From: Halorussus halobius
GTDB lineage: Archaea > Halobacteriota > Halobacteria > Halobacteriales > Haladaptataceae
Reading direction: 5' to 3'
Length of the DNA: 64,000 nt
NCBI RefSeq assembly: GCF_004765805.1
Contig: NZ_ML219773.1
Location: 1,167,395 to 1,231,394, forward strand
Shown here: one piece after another, positions 38,118-45,677 of the stretch
Numbering within the stretch: position 1 is the stretch's first letter
Layout: every line of letters starts with the position of its first letter
Translations under genes and position numbers: made by a program
The notes under the pieces: model-generated
What the model was told of the DNA's origin: nothing
The model's database searches: none
What the model saw: only the letters and a program-made list of their open reading frames with translations

Positions 38118-39173
38118 ATGTCATCACCGGAATCAGAGGGAGCCGACCTATTTCAAGACGACAGGTCCAGCGGCGAGGAGAGGCCCGCCGACGCTGGACC
38201 GCCGACCGCAATCGGTGTCGATGGGCTCGAACTTGTCTACTCTGACGGGACTGCCGCCGTCCGAGGAATAGACATGGCCGTCCCGGAAGGAGAGTTCTTC
38301 GGGTTTCTCGGACCAAACGGGGCAGGGAAAACGACGACAATCAAGGTGTTCGCGACGCTGTTGTCCCCGACCAGCGGGGAGGTTCGGGTCAACGGTTTCG
38401 ACGTGCGCTCGGAAGCCCGCAAGGTCAGAGAGTCGATCGGGTACATGGCTCAGGAAACGAGCATCGATCCGGAACTCACAGCCGAGGAGAACATCCGGTT
38501 CGCCTGTGAGGCCTACGGAGTGCCGCGGGGAGAACGATCCGAGCGGGTCACCGAATTACTCGATCTAGTTGACCTTGCCGACGTCGCAGACAAGCGGGCC
38601 GAGGAGTTCTCGGGTGGCATGAAGAAGCGACTGGACGCTGCGACTGCGCTGGTCCACCGCCCGCCACTGGTCTTTCTTGACGAACCGACGACGGGACTAG
38701 ACCCGAAGGCCCGCAACCGCCTGTGGGACTACTTCCGGCGTATCAACGACCTCGGAACCACTATCTTCCTGACCACACAGTATCTCGAAGAGGCTGACCA
38801 ACTCTGTGACCGCCTCGCCGTCATCCTCGGCGGAGAAATAGTAGCAGAGGGGAGTCCCGGGGACCTGAAACGCGAAGTCGGCGGCGAGGTCCTCGACGTG
38901 GAACTGGAGGGCGGTCGAGCAGCCCGGGAACGGGCCGCGGCGATTGCACGAGAGTTCGATGCGTTTGCCGACGCGTCTGTCACCGAAACGGGCGAGGGCA
39001 TCAGCGTCACCGCGGAGACAGCTCGGCAGCATGGGACCGACCTACTCGTTGCCCTCCGGGACGCAGAGTTGACGGTAACCGGGTTCAACATCCGTGCACC
39101 GACCCTCGACGACGTGTTCCTGGCCATTACTGGTGAGGAACTCGACACCAACGACACGGAGGCCGAAAAATGA
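38118..39173 (+). CDS. ABC exporter ATP-binding protein (DrrA-like)
   Basis: The 351-aa ATPase has Walker A GPNGAGKTTT, signature FSGGMKKRLDAA and Walker B LVFLDEPTTGLD, plus the C-terminal domain of daunorubicin-resistance-type ATPases (about 270-351). About 40 acidic N-terminal residues precede the domain. The start is ATG 38118 (MSSPESEGADLF), preferred to an upstream in-frame start that would run through the operator. Its last codons overlap the permease ATG by 4 bases (ATGA). Drug or lipid export is likely. Confidence 0.88.
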   Translation: MSSPESEGADLFQDDRSSGEERPADAGPPTAIGVDGLELVYSDGTAAVRGIDMAVPEGEFFGFLGPNGAGKTTTIKVFATLLSPTSGEVRVNGFDVRSEARKVRESIGYMAQETSIDPELTAEENIRFACEAYGVPRGERSERVTELLDLVDLADVADKRAEEFSGGMKKRLDAATALVHRPPLVFLDEPTTGLDPKARNRLWDYFRRINDLGTTIFLTTQYLEEADQLCDRLAVILGGEIVAEGSPGDLKREVGGEVLDVELEGGRAARERAAAIAREFDAFADASVTETGEGISVTAETARQHGTDLLVALRDAELTVTGFNIRAPTLDDVFLAITGEELDTNDTEAEK

Positions 39174-40060
39174 GTGCGCCAGGAGCCGACGAGGAAACGC
39201 CAGTATCTTCGGTACGCCCGGACGCACGTTCCGGGAATACGTTCGCTGGAGACGTGTGGGTGAACTTCAAGCGGTGGAACCTCAAGGCCGTCCGGAACCC
39301 GTTCGTCTTGGTCGTCTCACTCGTCCAGCCGATTATCTTCCTGGTGTTGTTCACCGAGGTGTTCGGAAACGTGGCTGGTGGCGCTGTCAACCAGGGACTC
39401 CCGGGAATCAGTTACGAAACGTATCTGGTGCCCGCGATTGCGATTCAGGTCGCCCTCGCAGCGGCTATTACCTCGGGCGTGGGTCTGGTCAATGACATTG
39501 AGAACGGAATGTTCGAAAAGGTGCTCGTCACGCCGATGAATCGTACGGCTGTCTTCCTCGGCAAGACCGCTGCGGAGGTGTTCCGGATCGCCGTTCAGAT
39601 AGCGATCATTCTCGGACTCGGGGTCCTCCTCGGTGCGGAGATTGTCACCGGTATCGTCGGCGCAGGTGGAATCGTCGTGGTCGGTATTTTGTTTTCGCTC
39701 TGGTTCGTCGCGTTCTCGAACGCATTAGCAATCCTCACCAGGGATCAAGAATCGACGATCATCGGTGCAAACCTGTTGCAATTCCCGCTATTGTTCCTGT
39801 CGAGCGCATTCCTCCCACTTGAAGCACTCCCCGGCTGGATTCAGACGTTCGCTCGTTTCAATCCCGTCACGTATGGCGTTGATGCTGCACGCTCGCTTAT
39901 GATTGACCAGGACGTGATGACAGTCATCGATGTTTCGTGGTTTGATGGTGTACTCAACGGAGTCGCACCCGGTGTAGCCGTCCTGATCGGACTTGATATC
40001 GTGTTGGGCGGACTCGCAGTGTACCTGCTGTCCCGCGCCTCAAGTTCAGATGTAAAATGA
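39170..40060 (+). CDS. ABC-2 type exporter permease
   Basis: This 296-aa membrane protein has six predicted helices. It carries the ABC-2 signature region: the cytoplasmic VNDIENGMFEKVLVTPMNRT loop, and LSSAFLPLEALPGWIQTFARFNPVTYGVDAAR before the last helix. It pairs with the overlapping DrrA-like ATPase. The half-size permease probably dimerises. The cargo is unknown. Confidence 0.88.
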   Translation: MSAPGADEETPVSSVRPDARSGNTFAGDVWVNFKRWNLKAVRNPFVLVVSLVQPIIFLVLFTEVFGNVAGGAVNQGLPGISYETYLVPAIAIQVALAAAITSGVGLVNDIENGMFEKVLVTPMNRTAVFLGKTAAEVFRIAVQIAIILGLGVLLGAEIVTGIVGAGGIVVVGILFSLWFVAFSNALAILTRDQESTIIGANLLQFPLLFLSSAFLPLEALPGWIQTFARFNPVTYGVDAARSLMIDQDVMTVIDVSWFDGVLNGVAPGVAVLIGLDIVLGGLAVYLLSRASSSDVK

Positions 40061-40171
40061 CCGCTGCATACACGCCGTTCTTAGTCGACAAACAGTGGTG
40101 ATGACATACTGACGAGTTTGTGAAGAGGGGGCTCCGCAGAATTATCACCGGGCCTCGACAAAGACCGGATT

Positions 40172-40531
40172 ATGGACGTACGAAAGCTGTTCACGGCGGT
40201 TGGTGCGGGAATTACATCCTTTCTTCTTGTCGCTGTCTTGGTCATCGAACTCCTAAATATGGAGTTTTCCGCGATTATCGGTCTCCCTGTCGGGTTGCTC
40301 GCTGGCGTTGTCGTGTTTGTCGGACTGTGGATCGGTGGAGACGAGTTGAGTCTCGGTATGCGTCGAGCCGCAACTGCGTACGCAGTATTCGGGTTAGCGT
40401 TACTCGTGCTCTTCGCACTCAGATACGTGAATATTGGACGAGGTGTGCTCACATCCGAAGTCATCGTTGGTGGAAGCATTGCTGCTGTCGTAGTAGTGTA
40501 TATCACACTCTCGTTATACGACCGCAATTAA
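40172..40531 (+). CDS. Small membrane protein, four helices, unknown function
   Basis: This 119-aa protein is nearly all transmembrane: ITSFLLVAVLVIELL, IIGLPVGLLAGVVVFVGLWI, YAVFGLALLVLFALRYV and SIAAVVVVYITLSLY. The short loop GGDELSLGMRR is charged. ATG 40172 has no obvious competitor. The DNA is much less GC-rich than the core genes. I recognise the general type as haloarchaeal, but no function can be assigned. It lies 111 bases after the exporter permease on the same strand. Confidence 0.65.
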   Translation: MDVRKLFTAVGAGITSFLLVAVLVIELLNMEFSAIIGLPVGLLAGVVVFVGLWIGGDELSLGMRRAATAYAVFGLALLVLFALRYVNIGRGVLTSEVIVGGSIAAVVVVYITLSLYDRN

Positions 40532-40624
40532 TCGTAACCAGTTCAGAAGCAGATCAGCCTCGGTATCAAACGCTGCAATGTGTGTGAAACCGTATTGATG
40601 ACATGATTGCTCGTCCACCGCGTA

Positions 40625-41056
40625 CTAAGAGAGATACCAGCCGAAAAGAAGTGGACTCACGAAGAGCGTAAGTGGAACGGCAATCCAGACTTGTCCTGCC
40701 AGCACGTTGTACTGACCAAGTGTAACCGAGATCGGAGTTCCTTCAACGTAGCCGACGAGAAACTCGAATCCGACGGTGAGGATAGTCCAGAGGAGTCCGA
40801 TCAGCACTAATTCAACGAACGAATACTCGATGGATGTCCGCTGGAAATAGACGAAGGAGATTACCAGTATCCCGGCAACAAGAAGTCCCGTACTTATAAT
40901 ATGTCCAATATATTTGCCTACACGAGGGATCAGGATCACCTCTCTAAAGCCGCCGTTCACTACGGCGACAATCGCCATCGCTACCCAGATCCCGAGTGGG
41001 TACAGGAAGGCATCTATCCGGATTGATTGTGTGCCTCCGCCGAGGAGTGAACTCAT
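40625..41056 (-). CDS. Small membrane protein, four to five helices, unknown function
   Basis: The 143-aa protein has helices at YPLGIWVAMAIVAVV, HIISTGLLVAGILVISFVYF, FVELVLIGLLWTILTVGFEFLVG and VWIAVPLTLFVSPLLFGWYL. The loop GGFREVILIPRVGKYIGH is conserved-looking, and GFEFLVGYVEG is charged within the membrane region. No family name is recognised with confidence. AT-rich codon use matches the island. It is convergent with the preceding small membrane gene and has no operon partner. Confidence 0.65.
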   Translation of the reverse strand: MSSLLGGGTQSIRIDAFLYPLGIWVAMAIVAVVNGGFREVILIPRVGKYIGHIISTGLLVAGILVISFVYFQRTSIEYSFVELVLIGLLWTILTVGFEFLVGYVEGTPISVTLGQYNVLAGQVWIAVPLTLFVSPLLFGWYLS

Positions 41057-41184
41057 ACCTAGCGACAGTTCAGACCGGGAAAAGAAAATGCTATCGTGAG
41101 CATATCTCGTCGGGACAAAAACGATACAATAACTTCCGAATTTAAGACATCAGGCGTCTATCGTCTGGATGCTACAACTCTCAG

Positions 41185-41227
41185 CCGAGGAAGTTTCATT
41201 GCTATTCTGTCCTAATGGCTTCCTCGG
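41185..41227. repeat. Inverted repeat just beyond the integrase stop
   Basis: CCGAGGAAG (41185-41193) and its complement (41219-41227) have a 25-base loop and lie 8 bases past the integrase stop codon. It could be a transcription end or part of the recombination site of the element. Confidence 0.4.
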
Positions 41228-41234
41228 TTCTATG

Positions 41235-42167
41235 CTATAGGCCAATCGGCTTGATGCAGTCCAGATACTCTTCTCGGGCTTCGTCTCTATCGACCCGTGT
41301 GTAGATGTCCATCGTCTCACTCTCCGCATCACCACGAATGTACCGAAGAACGTGCTGCTTCATCCCCTGATTCCGCATCAACGTCGTGAACACCGTCCGA
41401 AAGGTATGCGGCGTGAACTTCTTGTGAAACCTGTCCTCGCCATCCCCCATAACTCCCTCCCGGATTGCTGCCTCACGCACAGCCCGCTGGATCACGGTCT
41501 TCGTCAACCGGTCGTCACGGATACTCACGAACAGGTAATCCAGATCGGTGTCCCGGCGGATCAGTCTGAACCGCTTGATCGTCCGAATCGTCTCCCGGTC
41601 AATCGGCACAACCGTCTGCTTCCCACCCTTCCGTTCCCGCAAGCGGATGAACCCATCGTCAAGCATCAGGTCATCCAATTTGATTTCCAACGCCTCCTGT
41701 AACCGGCACCCAGTCTTCGCTAACAGGACTGCAACGGCCTTGTTTCGTGGGTTCGGAATCGCCTTCACGATCTTCTTCGCGTTCTCCCACGTCGCACAGT
41801 CCGGTCGCTGCCGGATTTGCTTCGGGATCTCTTCCAGTACGACACCAGCTGGATTCCCCGTAATCTCCTCGAATCGGGGGCGTTTCATCGCGTAGCTGAA
41901 GAATGCCGATAGTGATTCGAGGTAGCGTCGTTTTGTGTTTTGACTCACGTCACGGTCGTCCAAGATACGCAGATACTCCTCGATGTGCCGCACCTCTGTC
42001 TCTGCCGGCGTCAAGTCAGGGAAATGCTCGTGGTAGTACCGCTTCAACACCCTACTGTAGGAGTTCAAGGTTCGTGGACTACGGCCGGTCGTCTGCTTTT
42101 GCTTGAGGAAGTCGTTGATCGCGTCGTGTTTGTTCTCGTAGACCGTCTCGTACCAGTCGTCGGCCAT
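41235..42167 (-). CDS. Tyrosine recombinase/integrase
   Basis: The 310-aa phage-type integrase has an N-terminal SAM-like core-binding domain (GRSPRTLNSYSRVLKRYYHE through about residue 100) and a C-terminal catalytic domain. Catalytic residues are Arg155 (TGCRLQEAL), a lysine near 180-183 (ERKGGK), His254 and Arg257 (TPHTFRTVF), and Tyr289 (MDIYTRV). The usual LGH before the tyrosine reads RGD (278-280), so the second histidine is replaced. Intact length suggests it is active. Its ATG shares one base with the stop of the preceding small gene (TAATG), so they are coupled. I found no tRNA or clear att repeats. Confidence 0.9.
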   Translation of the reverse strand: MADDWYETVYENKHDAINDFLKQKQTTGRSPRTLNSYSRVLKRYYHEHFPDLTPAETEVRHIEEYLRILDDRDVSQNTKRRYLESLSAFFSYAMKRPRFEEITGNPAGVVLEEIPKQIRQRPDCATWENAKKIVKAIPNPRNKAVAVLLAKTGCRLQEALEIKLDDLMLDDGFIRLRERKGGKQTVVPIDRETIRTIKRFRLIRRDTDLDYLFVSIRDDRLTKTVIQRAVREAAIREGVMGDGEDRFHKKFTPHTFRTVFTTLMRNQGMKQHVLRYIRGDAESETMDIYTRVDRDEAREEYLDCIKPIGL

Positions 42168-42661
42168 TACCGCTCACCCCCATTGGCGAGCCTCCAACCG
42201 TGGCCGTGCTCGAACTCGACTTCCTCACGAGCGGCCAGGAAGTACAGTTCGTCTTCGATAGGGTTCCGCAACAGTTCATCTATCGTCTCACTCTCGACGA
42301 CCTTCTGTAGGATTTCGTCGAAGGTCTGGTACTCCTCGGTAAGGAACTGCTTCAGGAACGCCGCGTCGTCAATCGTCACTGAATCGCGGCTCTGCTGTTT
42401 CGCTTCCGCCAGTCGATTCTCCAACTCCTCAATTTTCTTCTTGAGCCGCTGGACTTCTTGATCGCTGCCCTGGGGCGCGAGGAATCCTTCCTCCCTGATC
42501 GCCCGAGCTTCTTGGACCAATTCGTGCAAGTACTTACTAGTACTCTTATAGTTTTTCTCGTCCGCTTCTTGCTGCCACGCTTCCTTGTGGCTCATCGGTA
42601 CGTAGATTTTCACCAGTCCGGTGTCTTGCGACATACCCATATTCTCCTTCCAACCAGTCAT
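42167..42661 (-). CDS. Integrase-coupled small coiled-coil protein, probable DNA-binding accessory
   Basis: The 164-aa protein has an N-terminal segment (VKIYVPMSHKEAWQQEADE, STSKYLHELVQEA) with the beta-strand-helix-helix look of a ribbon-helix-helix domain. A coiled coil follows (QEVQRLKKKIEELENRLAE) and then a winged-helix-like C-terminal domain (ESETIDELLRNPIEDELYFL). It is coupled to the integrase by a TAATG overlap and is probably a recombination directionality or regulatory protein. Alternative starts are at 42640 and 42634. A perfect 12-bp palindrome lies 57 bases upstream. Confidence 0.7.
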   Translation of the reverse strand: MTGWKENMGMSQDTGLVKIYVPMSHKEAWQQEADEKNYKSTSKYLHELVQEARAIREEGFLAPQGSDQEVQRLKKKIEELENRLAEAKQQSRDSVTIDDAAFLKQFLTEEYQTFDEILQKVVESETIDELLRNPIEDELYFLAAREEVEFEHGHGWRLANGGER

Positions 42662-42717
42662 CTAACAGCTCCTCCGTTCGTCTCCACATCAACAAGATAA
42701 CCATCAATATTTTTATA

Positions 42718-42729
42718 GTTAGTACTAAC
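42718..42729. promoter_or_regulatory. 12-bp perfect palindrome upstream of the integrase operon
   Basis: GTTAGTACTAAC lies next to an AT-rich TATA candidate (about 42708-42717), 57-68 bases before the ATG of the coiled-coil gene. It is a natural candidate for autoregulation by that protein. Confidence 0.5.
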
Positions 42730-42828
42730 CGGAGCCTCCGTGAGTGCCGAGGCCTTTCCGAATCCCTACGGTTGTCGTCTCTATCCGCCAGTCTCAGTTT
42801 GTCATAATCTTGGTTCTCATACTGGACG

Positions 42829-44217
42829 CTACCGTCCGCGATTATGAGAGGGGCAGAGTACCCGTGCGTTCTCAAGAACAGTTTGACCGCCCTGTGAATG
42901 TTCCTCGATATGGTCCGCGTCCCAGTTACTCCACGAGACTTTGGCCTCCTCTTCGGTCTTTCCATCATCTATACACATCTCGCAGACCCGGTCGCTCTCG
43001 ATGAAGAGCTTAATTCGCTGACCTCTGTCGAATACCCGTTGACTGTCGGTTTCTTGAATATCCGGCCCCGTCTCCCAGAACGCATTTTCGAGGATGTAAT
43101 GTCGCTTGTTGACTGCTCCTCGGTTCTGCTGGCGCGCCTCTTTGAATTGAAGCATTTCGCTGTCGTCTGTATCCTCAACTTCGAATCGCTTGAACCACTC
43201 CTCGGTAAACTCTCGCACCTCGTCGTAGTTGTCTCGCCCGAAGTTGTAGTCTCCAAACTCTAACTCGCGGATGAGAGAGTACAGGCTGAGGATGAAGTAT
43301 TCCTTGTTTAGGAACTCTATCTCGCCGTTCGAGTTCTTGAGGTCGGTATCGCGGTAGAGTTCCGTGAGGAGGTCGAGCATCCGCTGAACGCGCTGAATCT
43401 CGTCGCGTTGTTTGAATTCTTCTAAGTCCTCGTGGACGGTGAATCCTTCGCGCTTGCAGTCGAATAGTTTGGTGACCTCTTTCCCGGTTACCTTCGTCGG
43501 GCCTTCATCAATCTCGATCAGGATGAAGCGAGCGAGGAGCGAGAGTTGCTGAAGTCGGTCGTTGTTCCGAGCGAGAAGGGTGAAGAACTCGTGGCGATTC
43601 GGATTGTTATCCCGGCTCTCGTAGTTCTCTCGGTCGAAACTGATGTCGTCGGCTGTCTCGACGATGAAGTTCCGAACGGGACTGTAGGTCTTACTGTGGT
43701 TCTTCTCGATGTTGGTCAGGTGTTCGCCCTGCTGGAGTCGCCAGAAGACCTTGGTCGCTAGCTCCTGATGGCGTTTGTCGTCGGGGTCGTCGATGCCGCG
43801 CAGCTTGATGACTTTGAGCGAACACTGGGAGTCGATATACTCCTGGACGTCCGCGCTAAGTTCGGAGTATCGTTTCCCAGCAATCTCGTGCTCTGGGTTG
43901 AGTTCGCGGAGTTCGGGACTATCGGGGAGCGCGAATTCGTCCTCGAAGAATTCCTGAATCGCGGTGATTCGCTGTTGGCCGTCGACGACTTCGAGACGGA
44001 GGTCGTTACCGTCGAGGACGACTTGCCGGATTACAACAGGTGGAACGTAGAGTTGGCGAACGAAGCTATCGATTAGTTCCTTCTTCTTTCCGGTATCCCA
44101 GACGGTCTTTCGTTGGTAGGGTGGTCGCTTAACGAAGTATTCGCTATCGCTGTGGAACTTGCTGATGTCCCAGTCTTCGTCGTTCGAATTGAGAGGGTCA
44201 TCGACGTAGATTGCCAT
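42829..44217 (-). CDS. DUF262-HNH nuclease, probable anti-phage defence protein (GmrSD/SspE-like)
   Basis: This 462-aa two-domain protein starts with a DUF262 domain: FVKRPPYQRKTVWD (residues 28-41, the YQRxxVW pattern) and LEVVDGQQRITAIQEFF with the DGQQR nucleotide-binding motif at 79-83. The C-terminus (about 411-462) is an HNH nuclease: CEMC (412-415), the catalytic NWDADHIEEHS with His436, and ENARVLCPSHN with Cys455/His458 completing a zinc site. GmrSD, SspE and BrxU combine DUF262 with DUF1524/HNH and restrict modified or phage DNA. The nearby integrase unit suggests it is cargo of a mobile element. It has its own promoter and no partner methylase or dnd/ssp genes are in view. Confidence 0.85.
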   Translation of the reverse strand: MAIYVDDPLNSNDEDWDISKFHSDSEYFVKRPPYQRKTVWDTGKKKELIDSFVRQLYVPPVVIRQVVLDGNDLRLEVVDGQQRITAIQEFFEDEFALPDSPELRELNPEHEIAGKRYSELSADVQEYIDSQCSLKVIKLRGIDDPDDKRHQELATKVFWRLQQGEHLTNIEKNHSKTYSPVRNFIVETADDISFDRENYESRDNNPNRHEFFTLLARNNDRLQQLSLLARFILIEIDEGPTKVTGKEVTKLFDCKREGFTVHEDLEEFKQRDEIQRVQRMLDLLTELYRDTDLKNSNGEIEFLNKEYFILSLYSLIRELEFGDYNFGRDNYDEVREFTEEWFKRFEVEDTDDSEMLQFKEARQQNRGAVNKRHYILENAFWETGPDIQETDSQRVFDRGQRIKLFIESDRVCEMCIDDGKTEEEAKVSWSNWDADHIEEHSQGGQTVLENARVLCPSHNRGR

Positions 44218-44240
44218 ACTATTGCTGTACAGACGTTACC

Positions 44241-44249
44241 ATTATAATA
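44241..44249 (-). promoter_or_regulatory. TATA box of the DUF262-HNH gene
   Basis: On the minus strand this reads ATTATAAT, 24-32 bases before the ATG at 44217. It is AT-rich and correctly spaced for a short-leader transcript, supporting the start MAIYVDDPL and independent expression of the nuclease. Confidence 0.5.
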
Positions 44250-44335
44250 GTGTCCTGTCGCTACGATGGCGGCCGATTCTTAGACTGGCGAAGTTTCCTC
44301 TATCCGGTCACGGAAGAGATTAAAAGGGCTACGAC

Positions 44336-44488
44336 GTGGACTCGAACCGTCTCCCGCCGACGGCCGAGATGCGCACCGGCATCCTCCGGAGCGTCGGCGT
44401 GCTGGACGAGGACGACCCCGAAAGTGCGAACCACCAGTTTCGGAAGGCGGAACTGGAGGCCATCGAAGCGGCGCTGAGAAGCGAGTAG
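44336..44488 (+). CDS. Small 50-residue protein of unknown function
   Basis: A GTG-started frame encodes MDSNRLPPTAEM followed by RTGILRSVGVLDEDDP and ends KAELEAIEAALRSE. The GC-rich codons and acidic/helical composition look coding, and TATA-like GATTAAAAG lies about 13-17 bases upstream of the start. It sits exactly at the right edge of the lower-GC island, convergent with the PiT gene (10-base gap). It could instead be the surviving tail of a gene cut by the insertion. Confidence 0.45.
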   Translation: MDSNRLPPTAEMRTGILRSVGVLDEDDPESANHQFRKAELEAIEAALRSE

Positions 44489-44498
44489 GGGACGCCGC

Positions 44499-45677
44499 TC
44501 AGAACCCGAACATCGGCACGAACCGGAAGGTGAGATACGCGCCCAGCGTCGCTATCGCGGGTACGACGTTCTGCATCAACACGACCCGCGCGGTCGTCGC
44601 CGGATTGAACAGGTCCGCGCCGCTGGGGACCTCCTCGGCGTCCTCTTCGCCGATGGGCGGCAGTCGCTCGCCCTCCTCGTCGGCCGCCAGCGCGTCGACC
44701 GTGACCCGTGGTGCCTCCTCGCCCGAGACGGCCTCGGGAACCGTCACGGGCCGGGTGGCGCGGCCCCAGCCGAGCCCGACGATGGACATCGTGGCGATGA
44801 CGACGAAACTGGCGGGGATGCCAAGCGCCGAGAGGAAGACGACGAGCGTGGAGCTGACGGTGGCGACGACGATGGCGGCCGTCAGGGGGAGTTCGGTGAT
44901 GTCGCTGCCCATCGTCTCCAGCGTCCGGCGAGCGATGGTGAACGCGCCGATTGCGACCGCGACCCCGCCGAGGAGGATGGCGGGGTCCATCGCGAGTTCG
45001 CCGCTGCCGACCAGCGGAGCGACCGCGTTGGCGATGTTCGAGGTGCCGGAGCTGAACGCCATCAGGCAACCGATGGCGACCACGGTGACGGTCCCGATTA
45101 GCTCGCGCCGGTTGGTCGTCCGATGGACGCGCGGAATCGGGAGGACGCCCGACCGGTCGACGTCGAGCAGCGGGCCGTCGCTGCGCTCCATCGCCACCAT
45201 CCGGTTGAGCCGCGCGTAGAAGTACCGGCCGACTATCAGCGACACCCAGAACCCGATGATGGGCGAGACGACCCACCAGACGACGATTTCGCCCATGACC
45301 GCGAAGTCCAGCACGCCGCCCGCGAGGCCCAGCCCCGCGATGGCTCCGACGGCGGTCATCGACGTGGAAGCGGGCACCCCGAAGACGTTGCCCACGAGCA
45401 ACGCGATGCCGATGAAAAACAGCACCGTGATGGACGCCTCGAGCGTGAACACGCCGGGGTCGACGACCAGTTCCGACCCGAGCTTCGTCACGACGTTCCG
45501 GCCGATGGTCCACGCGCCGAGGAAGAAGAACACGCCCATCAGCGCCGCCGCGCCCGTCTTCGAGATGGCGTCCGCACCGACCGCCGGCCCGAACGCCGGC
45601 CCCGTGGTCGAGCCGCCGATGTTGTACGCGACGAACATCGCGACGAGGACGCCGACGACGAGCAGTACCTCGACCAT
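44499..45677 (-). CDS. PiT-family inorganic phosphate transporter
   Basis: This 392-aa membrane permease of the PiT type has the two inverted-repeat signatures in YNIGGSTTGPAFGPAVGADAI near the N-terminus and GTSNIANAVAPLVGSGELA in the middle. About 10-11 helices are predicted, with a hydrophilic loop of about 70 residues before the last helix. It would take up phosphate driven by a cation gradient. Its ATG shares a base with the stop of the upstream repeat-protein gene, so the two are translationally coupled. The PhoU-like partner often found with PiT is absent. Confidence 0.87.
   Translation of the reverse strand: MVEVLLVVGVLVAMFVAYNIGGSTTGPAFGPAVGADAISKTGAAALMGVFFFLGAWTIGRNVVTKLGSELVVDPGVFTLEASITVLFFIGIALLVGNVFGVPASTSMTAVGAIAGLGLAGGVLDFAVMGEIVVWWVVSPIIGFWVSLIVGRYFYARLNRMVAMERSDGPLLDVDRSGVLPIPRVHRTTNRRELIGTVTVVAIGCLMAFSSGTSNIANAVAPLVGSGELAMDPAILLGGVAVAIGAFTIARRTLETMGSDITELPLTAAIVVATVSSTLVVFLSALGIPASFVVIATMSIVGLGWGRATRPVTVPEAVSGEEAPRVTVDALAADEEGERLPPIGEEDAEEVPSGADLFNPATTARVVLMQNVVPAIATLGAYLTFRFVPMFGF

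Noticed and set aside
34886..42751. 14-base direct repeat TGAGTGCCGAGGCC at about 34891 and 42739 as a possible att pair
   Set aside because: Repeats of this length are expected by chance in 64 kb, and neither copy coincides with the edges of the integrase unit.
42546..42968. 140-residue minus-strand frame between the coiled-coil gene and the nuclease gene
   Set aside because: It overlaps both better-supported genes in another frame and covers the promoter palindrome.
44330..44420. tRNA-like T-loop (GGTTCGAGTCC on the minus strand) followed by CGTAGCCC and a T-run, at the edge of the island
   Set aside because: The T-stem does not pair (GACGG against CCACG), no matching 5' acceptor strand exists at the right distance, and the sequence reads as part of a GC-rich coding frame on the other strand.
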